DNA from: Sphingomonas asaccharolytica NBRC 15499
GTDB taxonomy: Bacteria; Pseudomonadota; Alphaproteobacteria; Sphingomonadales; Sphingomonadaceae
Direction: 5' to 3'
Assembly (NCBI RefSeq): GCF_001598355.1
Contig: NZ_BCYU01000034.1
Coordinates: 1 to 47,361 of the forward strand
Length of the DNA: 47,361 bases
The notes under the pieces were generated by a model. The model was not told the origin of the DNA and did not search any database. It saw nothing but the letters and a program-made list of their open reading frames with translations. The translations under genes and the position numbers were made by a program. Numbering within the stretch: position 1 is the stretch's first letter; every line of letters starts with the position of its first letter. Below are positions 20,543 through 28,200 of the stretch, piece after piece.

Positions 20543-21388
20543 ATGGACGTAGAACTCGCCGAAGAACGCGTGCTGATCCTCGCCGACCGGTTCAACATGG
20601 ACCATGCCGAGGGGCGCGCCTGGACCAAGCGGACCGATGCGTTCGGGACGATGGCGAAGATCACCGGATTCCTGTCGCGGCCCAAGGACGACGACCATGA
20701 AGTGATCTATCGCGAGCGCCGGCTGCAGCCGTTCTTCCGCATCGGCTGCACCGCGACCATGACCTATGAGCGGCACAAGGACTATCGCGTCGCGGTCGAC
20801 GCCAATGTCACCAAGGTCGAGGTCGACGGCAGGATGCACGTCGTCACGGGCGGCGCCTATACGCTGACCGGCACCGAAACCTGTCATGACGAGATCCATC
20901 GCGAAGTCTATTACGACGCGATCAGCGGCAGCCCCGATCCGACCGCGGCCCAATATCTCCAGCACGAGGCCAAGGTCATCGACGCCAAGGGGCTCGCCAA
21001 GGCAGCGGCCGATGGCGCAGTGGTGGTGCCGCCCACGGCCAAGGCGTCGATGCTGGTGCGCGACGTGCTGGCGAGCTCGATCGAGCGAATCGAGGCCGAC
21101 AAGGTGCTCGAGGAGAAGCTCTCGCTCCATCACATCGATCTCTATTATCGCCCGGTCTACGCCTTCCGCTATCGCTGGCAGGGCAAGGAAGCGGTGGTCG
21201 AGTTTGACGGCGTGACCGGCGAGACACGGACCGGCGGCAGCACGTTTGAGCAATTCCTCGGTCACAAGATCGACGCCGAATTCCTGATCAATGCCGGGGT
21301 CGAGGCGGCGGGCATCTTCATCCCCGGCGCGCGGCTGGCCGAGATCGTCATCTCGAAGAGCATGAAGGCGCGGGAAAAGAAGAAGTAA
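20543..21388 (+). CDS. unrecognised cytosolic protein
   Basis: About 281 residues from ATG 20543, which has AGGGG six bases upstream. No membrane segment or signal is visible. Features are a charged N-terminus (MDVELAEERVLILADRF), a central strand-rich part (CTATMTYERHKDYRVAVDA), HHIDLYYRPVYAFRYRW in the second half, and a helical C-terminus ending in basic residues. An in-frame ATG at 20471 would add MSHFTYPGLTCSPWMCGKCQ and a further Cys. That cysteine cluster is interesting, but the ATG follows the repeat element directly and lacks a Shine-Dalgarno. The stop overlaps the ATG of the next gene (TAATG), implying coupled translation. Confidence 0.75.
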   Translation: MDVELAEERVLILADRFNMDHAEGRAWTKRTDAFGTMAKITGFLSRPKDDDHEVIYRERRLQPFFRIGCTATMTYERHKDYRVAVDANVTKVEVDGRMHVVTGGAYTLTGTETCHDEIHREVYYDAISGSPDPTAAQYLQHEAKVIDAKGLAKAAADGAVVVPPTAKASMLVRDVLASSIERIEADKVLEEKLSLHHIDLYYRPVYAFRYRWQGKEAVVEFDGVTGETRTGGSTFEQFLGHKIDAEFLINAGVEAAGIFIPGARLAEIVISKSMKAREKKK

Positions 21389-22205
21389 TGCGCCGCAGAT
21401 TGCGCCGGATCGCGATCGGACTGCTGATCGCGGTGGCACTGATCTATGTCGCCATCGTCGGGCTGCTCTACACCTTCCAGCGGCGGCTGATCTATCCCGG
21501 CTGTATTTCGGCACCGCGGCGGTCAATCCCGATCACAGAGGTTATCGCGATGTCGCGGTGACGACTTCGGACGGTTTGCGCGAGCGGCTGCTCTATCATC
21601 CGCCGCAGCCGGGCAAGCCGGTGATCCTGTTCTTCCACGGCAATGGCGATTCGGTGCTGGGCAGCGTGGTCGCGATGCGCTCGCTGGTCGCTGCGGGCTA
21701 TGGCGCGGTGCTGCCTGAATTTCGCGGCTTCAACGGTGCGCCCGGCATTCCCGACGAGCAAGGCCTCTATCGCGACGCGCGCGCGTCGCGCGCGTGGATG
21801 ACAGCCAACGGCATCGGCGCCGACCGAACGGTCATCATCGGTTACTCGCTCGGCACCGGAGTGGCCGCGCAGATGGCGCTGGAGCGAACTCCGCGCGCGC
21901 TCATTCTGGTCGCCCCTTATGCCGGCATCGCCCATGTCGCCGCGGCGCGCTTCTGGTGGCTTCCCGCTAACCTGCTGGTCAGCGAGCGGTTCGACACGGC
22001 AGCCAAGATCGGCCGTATCGCCTGCCCGACGCTGCTGATCCACGGTGCGGCTGACACGACCATTCCTCCGGAGAACAGTGCCTTGCTCAAGACGCTGCGT
22101 CCAGGCGCCGATCGCGCGGTCGTTCCGGGCGTCGGGCATGAAGTGGTGTTCGGGCAACCGGCCCAGGAGCTGATGGCGCGTTGGCTGAAGGCGCATGGGC
22201 TCTAG
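21388..22205 (+). pseudogene. membrane-anchored alpha/beta hydrolase, split by a frameshift
   Basis: ATG 21388 encodes a short basic start and a membrane helix (IAIGLLIAVALIYVAIVGLL), then FQRRLIYPG. The reading frame then fails near 21500 and stops at 21559-21561. The remaining protein continues in another frame as LYFGTAAVNPDHRGYRDVAV and a full hydrolase core: FFHGNGDS oxyanion region, nucleophile motif GYSLGTG, Asp in HGAADTTIP and His in GVGHEVVF. Adding one base (GGCTG to GGCCTG) restores one frame of about 272 residues. A GTG at 21558 could still give a 215-residue soluble core. Whether this is a real mutation or a sequencing error cannot be told here. Confidence 0.75.
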
Positions 22206-22247
22206 CCAACTGGCCCCGCGCGATCCGATTGCCTATTGGAGCGCGCG

Positions 22248-22943
22248 ATGACTCACGCCACGCTTTCGCCCGCCGCGCGCCACGCCGAGCTTCATGCCGC
22301 CCAGGACATCGCGCTGATATTGCTCGACCGGATCGAAGCGCTGGGATTGATCGCGCCGGGCCGCACTGAGCGCGAGGTCGAACAGGACATTTATGCCCTC
22401 GCGCGCGACGAATTCGGGGTCGACAAACATTGGCACAAGCGCATCGTTCATGCCGGCGTCAACGGCCTCGCCACCGCGCGCGAAAACCCGCCGGTGCTGA
22501 CGATCGCCGAGGACGACCTGGTCTTCCTCGATCTCGGACCGGTGTTCGACGATTGGGAAGCCGATGTTGGTCGCTCTTATGTCGTCGGCAACGATCCCGA
22601 CAAGGTTCGCCTCGTGGCCGACCTTCCGACCCAGTTCGACAAGGTCAAGGCGCAATTCGATGCGCATCCCGACATCACCGGCGCCGAGCTCTACGCTTTC
22701 GCTTGTGAGAGCGCGGCCGCGGCCGGCTGGCGGTTCGGCGGGGTGATCGCGGGTCACGTCGTCGGCGAATTCCCGCACGCGCATCTGCCCGGCGACAAGG
22801 ATTTCTACCGGATCAATCCGGAGAACACGACCCGGCTGCGCGACCCTGACCCCAACGGCAACGAGCGCTTCTGGATCCTCGAAATCCACCTCGTCGATCC
22901 CGCCGGCCGCTACGGCGGTTTTTACGAGCGCCTGATGTCCTGA
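22248..22943 (+). CDS. M24-family (Xaa-Pro peptidase-like) protein
   Basis: A 231-residue pita-bread-fold protein. VFLDLGPVFDDWEADVGRSY carries the paired aspartates, GHVVGEFPHAHLPG the histidine, and FWILEIHLVD a glutamate of the usual two-metal site. It lacks the N-terminal domain of full aminopeptidase P, like other short M24 proteins that may be peptidases or creatinase-type enzymes. ATG 22248 has GGAG 8 bases upstream; a TTG at 22236 is less likely. Confidence 0.82.
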   Translation: MTHATLSPAARHAELHAAQDIALILLDRIEALGLIAPGRTEREVEQDIYALARDEFGVDKHWHKRIVHAGVNGLATARENPPVLTIAEDDLVFLDLGPVFDDWEADVGRSYVVGNDPDKVRLVADLPTQFDKVKAQFDAHPDITGAELYAFACESAAAAGWRFGGVIAGHVVGEFPHAHLPGDKDFYRINPENTTRLRDPDPNGNERFWILEIHLVDPAGRYGGFYERLMS

Positions 22944-22985
22944 TCCGGCTTGTTAAGCCTTCTTTTGCTGCCATAACCGCGCGCG

Positions 22986-23417
22986 ATGAAACCCACCACG
23001 CTCCGCAGCCTGCGCCAATGGCACCATTATATCGGTGTCTTCCTGGCCCCCGCGATCCTGTTCTTTTCCTTCAGCGGCCTGATCCAGGTCCTGGGGTGGC
23101 AGGATTTGAAAAACCCGCCCCCGGCCGGCTGGGTTTCGGCGATCGCCGGTATTCACAAGCATCAGATGCTGCCCAAGCCCAGCCCGGCGGAACCCGCGCG
23201 CAAGCCCGCTGCCGCGAAGCACGCGGACGGCGATGACGACCACGATCACGGCGGCTTCACGCCGCTCAAGATCTTCGCGTTGCTGACCGCGATCGGCCTG
23301 TTCACCACCACGCTGATCGGCCTGACCATCGCGCTCGGCACCCGGACCATGCGTCGCAAGTCGTTGATCGCGTTGGGGTTGGGCATCGTCGTGCCGGTCG
23401 TCCTGTTGGTCGTGTGA
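22986..23417 (+). CDS. small PepSY-associated-type membrane protein with a His/Asp-rich linker
   Basis: 143 residues with three hydrophobic segments: after the N-terminal LRSLRQWHHYIGVFLAPAIL (about 16-36), at about 93-115 (LKIFALLTAIGLFTTTLIGL) and at 126-143. The N-terminal WHHYIGVFLAP motif resembles the first helix of PepSY-associated membrane proteins and iron-uptake-linked reductases, where such His residues can bind haem. The linker KHADGDDDHDHGG could bind metal. The stop is one base before the GNAT gene start. Confidence 0.65.
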   Translation: MKPTTLRSLRQWHHYIGVFLAPAILFFSFSGLIQVLGWQDLKNPPPAGWVSAIAGIHKHQMLPKPSPAEPARKPAAAKHADGDDDHDHGGFTPLKIFALLTAIGLFTTTLIGLTIALGTRTMRRKSLIALGLGIVVPVVLLVV

Positions 23418-23418
23418 C

Positions 23419-23940
23419 ATGGCGCTCGACCGCCAGCCGCATCTGATCGGCGAGCTGATCGAGCTTCGTCCGGCGACCGCCGACGATTTCGACGCCTTGT
23501 TCGCGGTCGCCGGCGACCCGCTCATCTGGGAAGTTCACCCCGCGCACGATCGCTGGCAGGAACCGGTGTTCCGTCGCTTTTTCGCCGACGGCCTCGCTTC
23601 GGGCGGCATGCTGGTGGCGATCGATCGCGCCAGCGGTGCGGTGATCGGCAGCTCGCGCTACGATTTCGGCCGCGCCGAGCCGGATGAAGTGGAGATCGGC
23701 TGGACCTTCCTCGCGCGGTCGCATTGGGGCGGGCGCTACAATGGCGAGATGAAGCGGCTGATGCTCGATCATGCTTTTACCGGCGTGTCGCGGGCGATGT
23801 TCATGATCGGCGACACCAATATCCGCTCGCGCCGCGCAATCGAGAAGATCGGCGGCAAGCTGACGGATCGGCTCCATCAGGCCGAGATGGCGGGCAAGCC
23901 GGTGACGCACGTCATCTATACGATCGAGCGGCCAGCCTGA
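23419..23940 (+). CDS. GNAT-family N-acetyltransferase
   Basis: A 173-residue acetyltransferase of the RimJ/RimL-like type. IELRPATADDFDALFAV begins the fold; EIGWTFLARSHWGGRYNGEM holds the acetyl-CoA-binding loop; NIRSRRAIEKIGGKL is the typical motif A/B end (N-x-S-R/A-x-x-E-K-x-G). It acetylates an unknown small molecule or protein N-terminus. It begins one base after the preceding stop and is likely co-transcribed. Confidence 0.85.
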   Translation: MALDRQPHLIGELIELRPATADDFDALFAVAGDPLIWEVHPAHDRWQEPVFRRFFADGLASGGMLVAIDRASGAVIGSSRYDFGRAEPDEVEIGWTFLARSHWGGRYNGEMKRLMLDHAFTGVSRAMFMIGDTNIRSRRAIEKIGGKLTDRLHQAEMAGKPVTHVIYTIERPA

Positions 23941-24006
23941 TCAGCCTTCCGCTTTGGCCGCAAACGCCGGGATGTGGCGGCCTGCGCAGGCGCCTACATA
24001 GGGTGC

Positions 24007-25044
24007 ATGACGACCGAAACCCCCATCGATATCGACGCCGCCTGGGCGGCCTTCGAGGCTCGTGATCGCGCGGCTGACGGACGCTTCGTCGTCGCGGTCA
24101 AATCGACCGGCATCTATTGCAAGCCGAGCTGCCCGGCGCGGCATCCGCGGCGCGAGAATGTCAGCTTCTATCGCGATCCGACCGAAGCGCGTGACGCCGG
24201 CTTCCGCGCTTGCCTGCGCTGCAAGCCCGACGAAGTCGGCCGCGATCGCGTTGCGGTCGCCAACGCCATCGCGCTGCTCGAAGCGGCCGAGGATGCCATC
24301 TCTTTGGAGGAGCTGGCGGCGGAGGTCGGCTACGCGCCGCATCATTTCCACCGCCTGTTCAAGCGCGCCACCGGGGTGACGCCGGCGGCCTATCATCGCG
24401 GCCTGCGTGCCACCCGCGTCGCGCACGCGCTCAAGGAAGAGGCGTCGGTCACCAATGCGATCTACGAGGCCGGCTATTCGGCGCCGAGCCGCTTCTACGA
24501 AAGCGGTGCCAAGCGGCTGGGCATGACCCCCAGCGCCTGGCGGCAAGGCGGGGCCGGGGTGACGATCCGTTGGACGATCGCCGACACCAGCCTGGGCAAG
24601 TTGCTCATTGCCGCCACCGACAAGGGGCTGTGCCGCGTGTCGTTCGACGAGGATGCGCTCGACCTCGCCAAGCATTTTCCCAAGGCCGAGATCGTCCCCG
24701 GCGGTGCCGCGCTGGGCGACCTCGCGGCGCGCGTAGTGGCCAAGGTCGAATCGCCCGATCGCGACCAGAATCTGCCGCTCGACGTCCAGGGCACCGCCTT
24801 CCAGGAAGCGGTGTGGCAAGCACTCCGCGACATCCCCGCGGGCGAGACGCGGTCCTATGGCGAACTCGCCGCCATCGCGGGAAGTCCCAAGGCGGTGCGC
24901 GCCGTGGGCAGTGCGTGCGGTGCCAATCATGTCGCGGTGGTGATCCCCTGCCATCGCGCGCTGCGCAGCGACGGCTCGATGGGCGGCTATGCCTATGGCG
25001 TCGACCGCAAGACCGTTCTGCTCGATCGTGAAGGAGTGAAGTAA
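24007..25044 (+). CDS. ada: bifunctional Ada: alkylation-response regulator and O6-methylguanine-DNA methyltransferase
   Basis: 345 residues, with all three Ada parts. The zinc/methyl-phosphotriester domain has Cys38, Cys42, Cys69 and Cys72 (GIYCKPSCPARHP; FRACLRCKPD). The AraC-type helix-turn-helix spans about 85-180 (SLEELAAEVGYAPHHFHRLF). The methyltransferase domain has active Cys315 in VVIPCHRAL. Family knowledge: methyl transfer to the N-terminal Cys turns Ada into an activator of its own regulon. ATG 24007 is chosen; an upstream GTG would add 11 unlikely residues. No clear Ada box was found upstream. The stop overlaps the next ATG (TAATG). Confidence 0.95.
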   Translation: MTTETPIDIDAAWAAFEARDRAADGRFVVAVKSTGIYCKPSCPARHPRRENVSFYRDPTEARDAGFRACLRCKPDEVGRDRVAVANAIALLEAAEDAISLEELAAEVGYAPHHFHRLFKRATGVTPAAYHRGLRATRVAHALKEEASVTNAIYEAGYSAPSRFYESGAKRLGMTPSAWRQGGAGVTIRWTIADTSLGKLLIAATDKGLCRVSFDEDALDLAKHFPKAEIVPGGAALGDLAARVVAKVESPDRDQNLPLDVQGTAFQEAVWQALRDIPAGETRSYGELAAIAGSPKAVRAVGSACGANHVAVVIPCHRALRSDGSMGGYAYGVDRKTVLLDREGVK

Positions 25045-25511
25045 TGGCGTATGTGATCCGCGGGCTCGACCCCTCCCCGTTCAAGCCGCTCTACGGCCTG
25101 AGCGACGGCGAACTGGCCGCGTTCGGTGCGGTGCGCCGGCGCGCCGATGAGAAGCCTGGCTTTCCCTGCCGCGTGACGCTGGAGGATGCCGAGCCGGGCG
25201 AGGATCTGATCCTGATCAACTACCAGCACCTGCCGGTCGATAGCCCCTATCGCGCGAGCTACGCGATCTTCGTCCGCGAGGGGGCGGCGCAAGCGGCGGA
25301 ATATCGCGACGCGGTGCCCGAACAGCTCTCCCGCCGCCTGCTCGCGCTGCGCGCCTTCGATGCCCAGGGCATGCTGCTCAAGGGCGACGTGATGGACGGG
25401 GGCGGCCTGGCCGATGCGATCGACCCGTGGCTGGAGGATTCGAACGTCGCCTATCTCCAGGCGTACAACGCCCGCGCCGGGTGCTTCGCGGCGCGGATCG
25501 ACCGGGCTTAG
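25044..25511 (+). CDS. DUF1203 protein
   Basis: 155 residues with the DUF1203 pattern: an N-terminal FKPLYGLSDGELAAFGAVRR, PCRVTLEDAEPGEDLILINY in the middle (FPCRV.L.DA..G..v.L..y), SPYRASYAIFVREGA, and a C-terminal VAYLQAYNARAGCFAARIDR. Function is unknown. It overlaps ada by one base (TAATG) and so should be made together with Ada. Confidence 0.85.
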   Translation: MAYVIRGLDPSPFKPLYGLSDGELAAFGAVRRRADEKPGFPCRVTLEDAEPGEDLILINYQHLPVDSPYRASYAIFVREGAAQAAEYRDAVPEQLSRRLLALRAFDAQGMLLKGDVMDGGGLADAIDPWLEDSNVAYLQAYNARAGCFAARIDRA

Positions 25512-25527
25512 GTCGCCTCCCTAACAT

Positions 25528-25633
25528 CGTCATCCCCGCGTAAGCGGGACCCATCTCCAGGATTATCCACCATCGCACGGGTGCGTTTTGCGGCGCATGT
25601 GGGAGATGGGCCCCCGCTGTCGCGGGGATGACG
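25528..25633. repeat. long imperfect inverted repeat between DUF1203 and esterase genes
   Basis: Arms 25528-25558 (CGTCATCCCCGCG...GGGACCCATCTCC) and 25602-25633 (GGAGATGGGCCCCCG...CGCGGGGATGACG) pair imperfectly around a 43-base loop. CGTCATCCCCGCG is a variant of the CGTCATCCCAGCG repeat seen elsewhere in the window. It lies between convergent genes and may also serve as a terminator. Confidence 0.75.
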
Positions 25634-25650
25634 GTTGTGAGGCGGGTACT

Positions 25651-27222
25651 TTAAGACGCCGGCCTTTTCACCCCCGGCCGCGCCACGGCGTACATCGCCC
25701 AGGCATTGTCCTTCATCAGCGCCATCTTGTCGTCGCCGCGCGCATAGAGGTCGAAATGCGTCTTGTCGGGGAGATAGGTGAAGCTCGCCTTGATCCGCGC
25801 CTTAACCATCGCCGCCTCGAGCAGATGCGCCGGGCCGTCGAGATAGAAAGTGTCGGCGGTGCCCACGGTCAGGTGGATCTTGCCGTCGAGATCGGAGCGC
25901 AGCGCTGCGGCGTCGCGCGTGACGATATTCGCGACGTCGTAATTGTCGCGCCAATAAGCGACCACCGCGGGATCGACCTTGCCGGTCGCGCGATCGAACA
26001 CCGGCACTGGCCGGCCATCGGCGCCGCGCGGGCTGAACACCCATTCGAACGAGGCGATCTGGCCGCCATAGGGCCCGAGTACCGCTTCGGCGCGGGCGAA
26101 TTGCTCCATCGTCGCGATCAGCTTGCCATGATCGCGTACCAGCGGGATCGGCTGGCCCTTGGCATCGCGGTAGAAATTCGCGCCCGGCGCGTAGAGGTCG
26201 ATATTGGTGAAGTTGTGGAAGTCGCTGGGATCGGGTGAGGTCGGCCAACTGCCGCCGAACAATTTGGGATAGCGAACCTGCAGCCACAGCGTCGACCAAC
26301 CGCCCGAACTGTGTCCGGTCAGGAAGCGTCCACTGGGCTTGGCGTCCATCGCATATTCGCGTTCGAGCGCGGGGATCAGCTCCTCGGTCAGCGCCTTGCC
26401 CCAGGGGCCGTTATTGGCTGAATCGGCGAATTCGTTGGTGCCGGTCGCGCCGCTATGGTCGAGAAACACCCAGATCATCGGCGGCAGTTTGTGTTCGATC
26501 ATCATCGCCAGGGTCCGCGCGCCCTGCATCCGCTCCGACGCGAGCGTCCCGCCGAACCCGCTATCCGAATAGACGGTCGGGAATTTGGTCTTGCCGTCAT
26601 AGCCGGGCGGCAGCGCGACCCAGCCGCGGATCGATGTCGGCGTGCCGCGGAAAGCGGTCAGCGCATTGCTCTGGAACTCGACCGGCTTGAGCTGGGAGAG
26701 GGCGGCTTCGACTGGCGGCCGCTCTTTGGGCGAAAGGCGCGCCAGCATCGCCACCGGATCATCGGCCGGGACCATGGTGTCGAGCGCGATCGTCGAAAGC
26801 TTGCCGGGCAATGTGACCTCGACGACCTTCGACACCAGGTCGCCGGCATCGCGGCCGCCATAATTGTAATTGTGGTTGCGATCGAGCACCGCCTGGACGC
26901 GGTACGTGCCGGGCGGCAGGGTCGACAGCGGCGCGGGAAAGGCATCGGTCTCGCCATCGATCTGCGCGGTCATATTGGGACCGAGATCGCGCACCTCACG
27001 CGCGGCGATCGACGCGCCGGTCGGCTCGAACGGAGAGAAATCGACCGCAGCCGCCGGCTTGGCGTTGGGCTTGGCCTTTTCGGCGAATACGATCAGCCGG
27101 CCGGAGAAATGATCGCCTAGCGCGGGGGCGACCGTTACGGGGATAACTACCGGCGAAGCTGGAACGTCCGCCGCACCGATCAATGCCAGGCTGGCGAGTA
27201 GCCCCAGTCGTTTCATCTTCAT
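25651..27222 (-). CDS. exported esterase (alpha/beta hydrolase, Fes/esterase-D-like)
   Basis: 523 residues. A signal peptide (KRLGLLASLALIGAADVPAS) is followed by an N-terminal beta domain (about 25-150, with RVQAVLDRNHNYNY) and an esterase domain. The nucleophile motif is GHSSGGWSTLW (about 305), with GSWPTSPDP after it; HLTVGTADTFYLDG and KTHFDLY supply likely Asp and His. This architecture is found in periplasmic or secreted putative esterases; the substrate is unknown. ATG 27222 or 27216 could start it. It is divergent from the CPBP protease gene. Confidence 0.8.
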   Translation of the reverse strand: MKMKRLGLLASLALIGAADVPASPVVIPVTVAPALGDHFSGRLIVFAEKAKPNAKPAAAVDFSPFEPTGASIAAREVRDLGPNMTAQIDGETDAFPAPLSTLPPGTYRVQAVLDRNHNYNYGGRDAGDLVSKVVEVTLPGKLSTIALDTMVPADDPVAMLARLSPKERPPVEAALSQLKPVEFQSNALTAFRGTPTSIRGWVALPPGYDGKTKFPTVYSDSGFGGTLASERMQGARTLAMMIEHKLPPMIWVFLDHSGATGTNEFADSANNGPWGKALTEELIPALEREYAMDAKPSGRFLTGHSSGGWSTLWLQVRYPKLFGGSWPTSPDPSDFHNFTNIDLYAPGANFYRDAKGQPIPLVRDHGKLIATMEQFARAEAVLGPYGGQIASFEWVFSPRGADGRPVPVFDRATGKVDPAVVAYWRDNYDVANIVTRDAAALRSDLDGKIHLTVGTADTFYLDGPAHLLEAAMVKARIKASFTYLPDKTHFDLYARGDDKMALMKDNAWAMYAVARPGVKRPAS

Positions 27223-27338
27223 CCCTCCCGTTGGCCGACGGAACCTTTCGCGCCCCGGGCCGCGAGGTCAAGCCAGTGCGATCCGCTTTGCTTGAATACT
27301 ACACCGGTCGCGTTACTTTTGCCGCAAAGGAGACGGGC

Positions 27339-28190
27339 GTGGATCAGGTGAAACAGCCGGCGTGGCGGCATCCGGGTCTTCTGCTGCTGTATTCGATCGG
27401 CGCGACGATGCTGGCGATCGTCCTCTCGGTCGGGCTGAATCACCTTACCCCGCCGCACCAGGCGGGCTGGTGGGCGGTAGTGTTCGCCTGCGGCGTCGCC
27501 GCGATCTTCGTCGCGATCTATGTCGCTTTCTGTCGCGTCGTCGAAGGGCGCGCGGCACGCGAATTTGCCCTCGCTCCGGCCGCGATCGAATTGCCCGCCG
27601 GTGTCGTCACCGGGCTGGTGCTGTTTTCGCTCGTCGTCGGCGTGATCGCGGCGCTCGGTGGATATCGGGTAATCGGCTATCGCGACGCTGGCGTGCTTGT
27701 GCCGGCGCTTGCTGTCGCCATCCTGTCTGGGTTCACCGAGGAGATATTCTTCCGCGGATTCTTCTTTCGCCTCACCGAAAAGTGGCTCGGCACCTGGGCC
27801 GCGCTCGGCCTGTCGGCGGCCCTGTTCGGCGCGCTTCACCTTGGCAATCCCAATGCAACCTTGCTGGCGGCAGTGGCGATCATGCTCGAGGCGGGGATCA
27901 TGCTGGCGGCGATCTATATGATCACGCGGCGGTTATGGGCGGCGATCGGATTGCACGCCGCGTGGAACTTCGCCCAGGGCGGGATCTACGGCATCCCGGT
28001 TTCGGGCGGGGCGATGGATGGCGTGCTGCGGCCCGATATCCGCGGTTCTGATCTGTTGACCGGCGGCGCGTTCGGCGCCGAGGCATCGCTTCCCGCGATC
28101 ATCGTCGCCACCGCCTTTGGGCTGGTGGTGCTCTACGTTGCCTGGCTACGCGGCCAGTTCATGGCGCCGTCCTGGGTTCGCCGCCAGTAG
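27339..28190 (+). CDS. CPBP-family intramembrane glutamic endopeptidase
   Basis: 283 residues from GTG 27339, chosen because AAAGGAGA lies six bases upstream; the frame is open further up but shows no better start. About eight hydrophobic helices. The motif EEIFFR (Glu134, Glu135, Arg139) and two conserved histidines (LFGALHLGNP, about 167; GLHAAWNFAQ, about 204) form the active site of CAAX/Rce1-like proteases. In bacteria these process unknown membrane or peptide substrates. The divergent esterase start lies 116 bases away. Confidence 0.85.
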   Translation: MDQVKQPAWRHPGLLLLYSIGATMLAIVLSVGLNHLTPPHQAGWWAVVFACGVAAIFVAIYVAFCRVVEGRAAREFALAPAAIELPAGVVTGLVLFSLVVGVIAALGGYRVIGYRDAGVLVPALAVAILSGFTEEIFFRGFFFRLTEKWLGTWAALGLSAALFGALHLGNPNATLLAAVAIMLEAGIMLAAIYMITRRLWAAIGLHAAWNFAQGGIYGIPVSGGAMDGVLRPDIRGSDLLTGGAFGAEASLPAIIVATAFGLVVLYVAWLRGQFMAPSWVRRQ

Positions 28191-28200
28191 GGTTCGGGCC

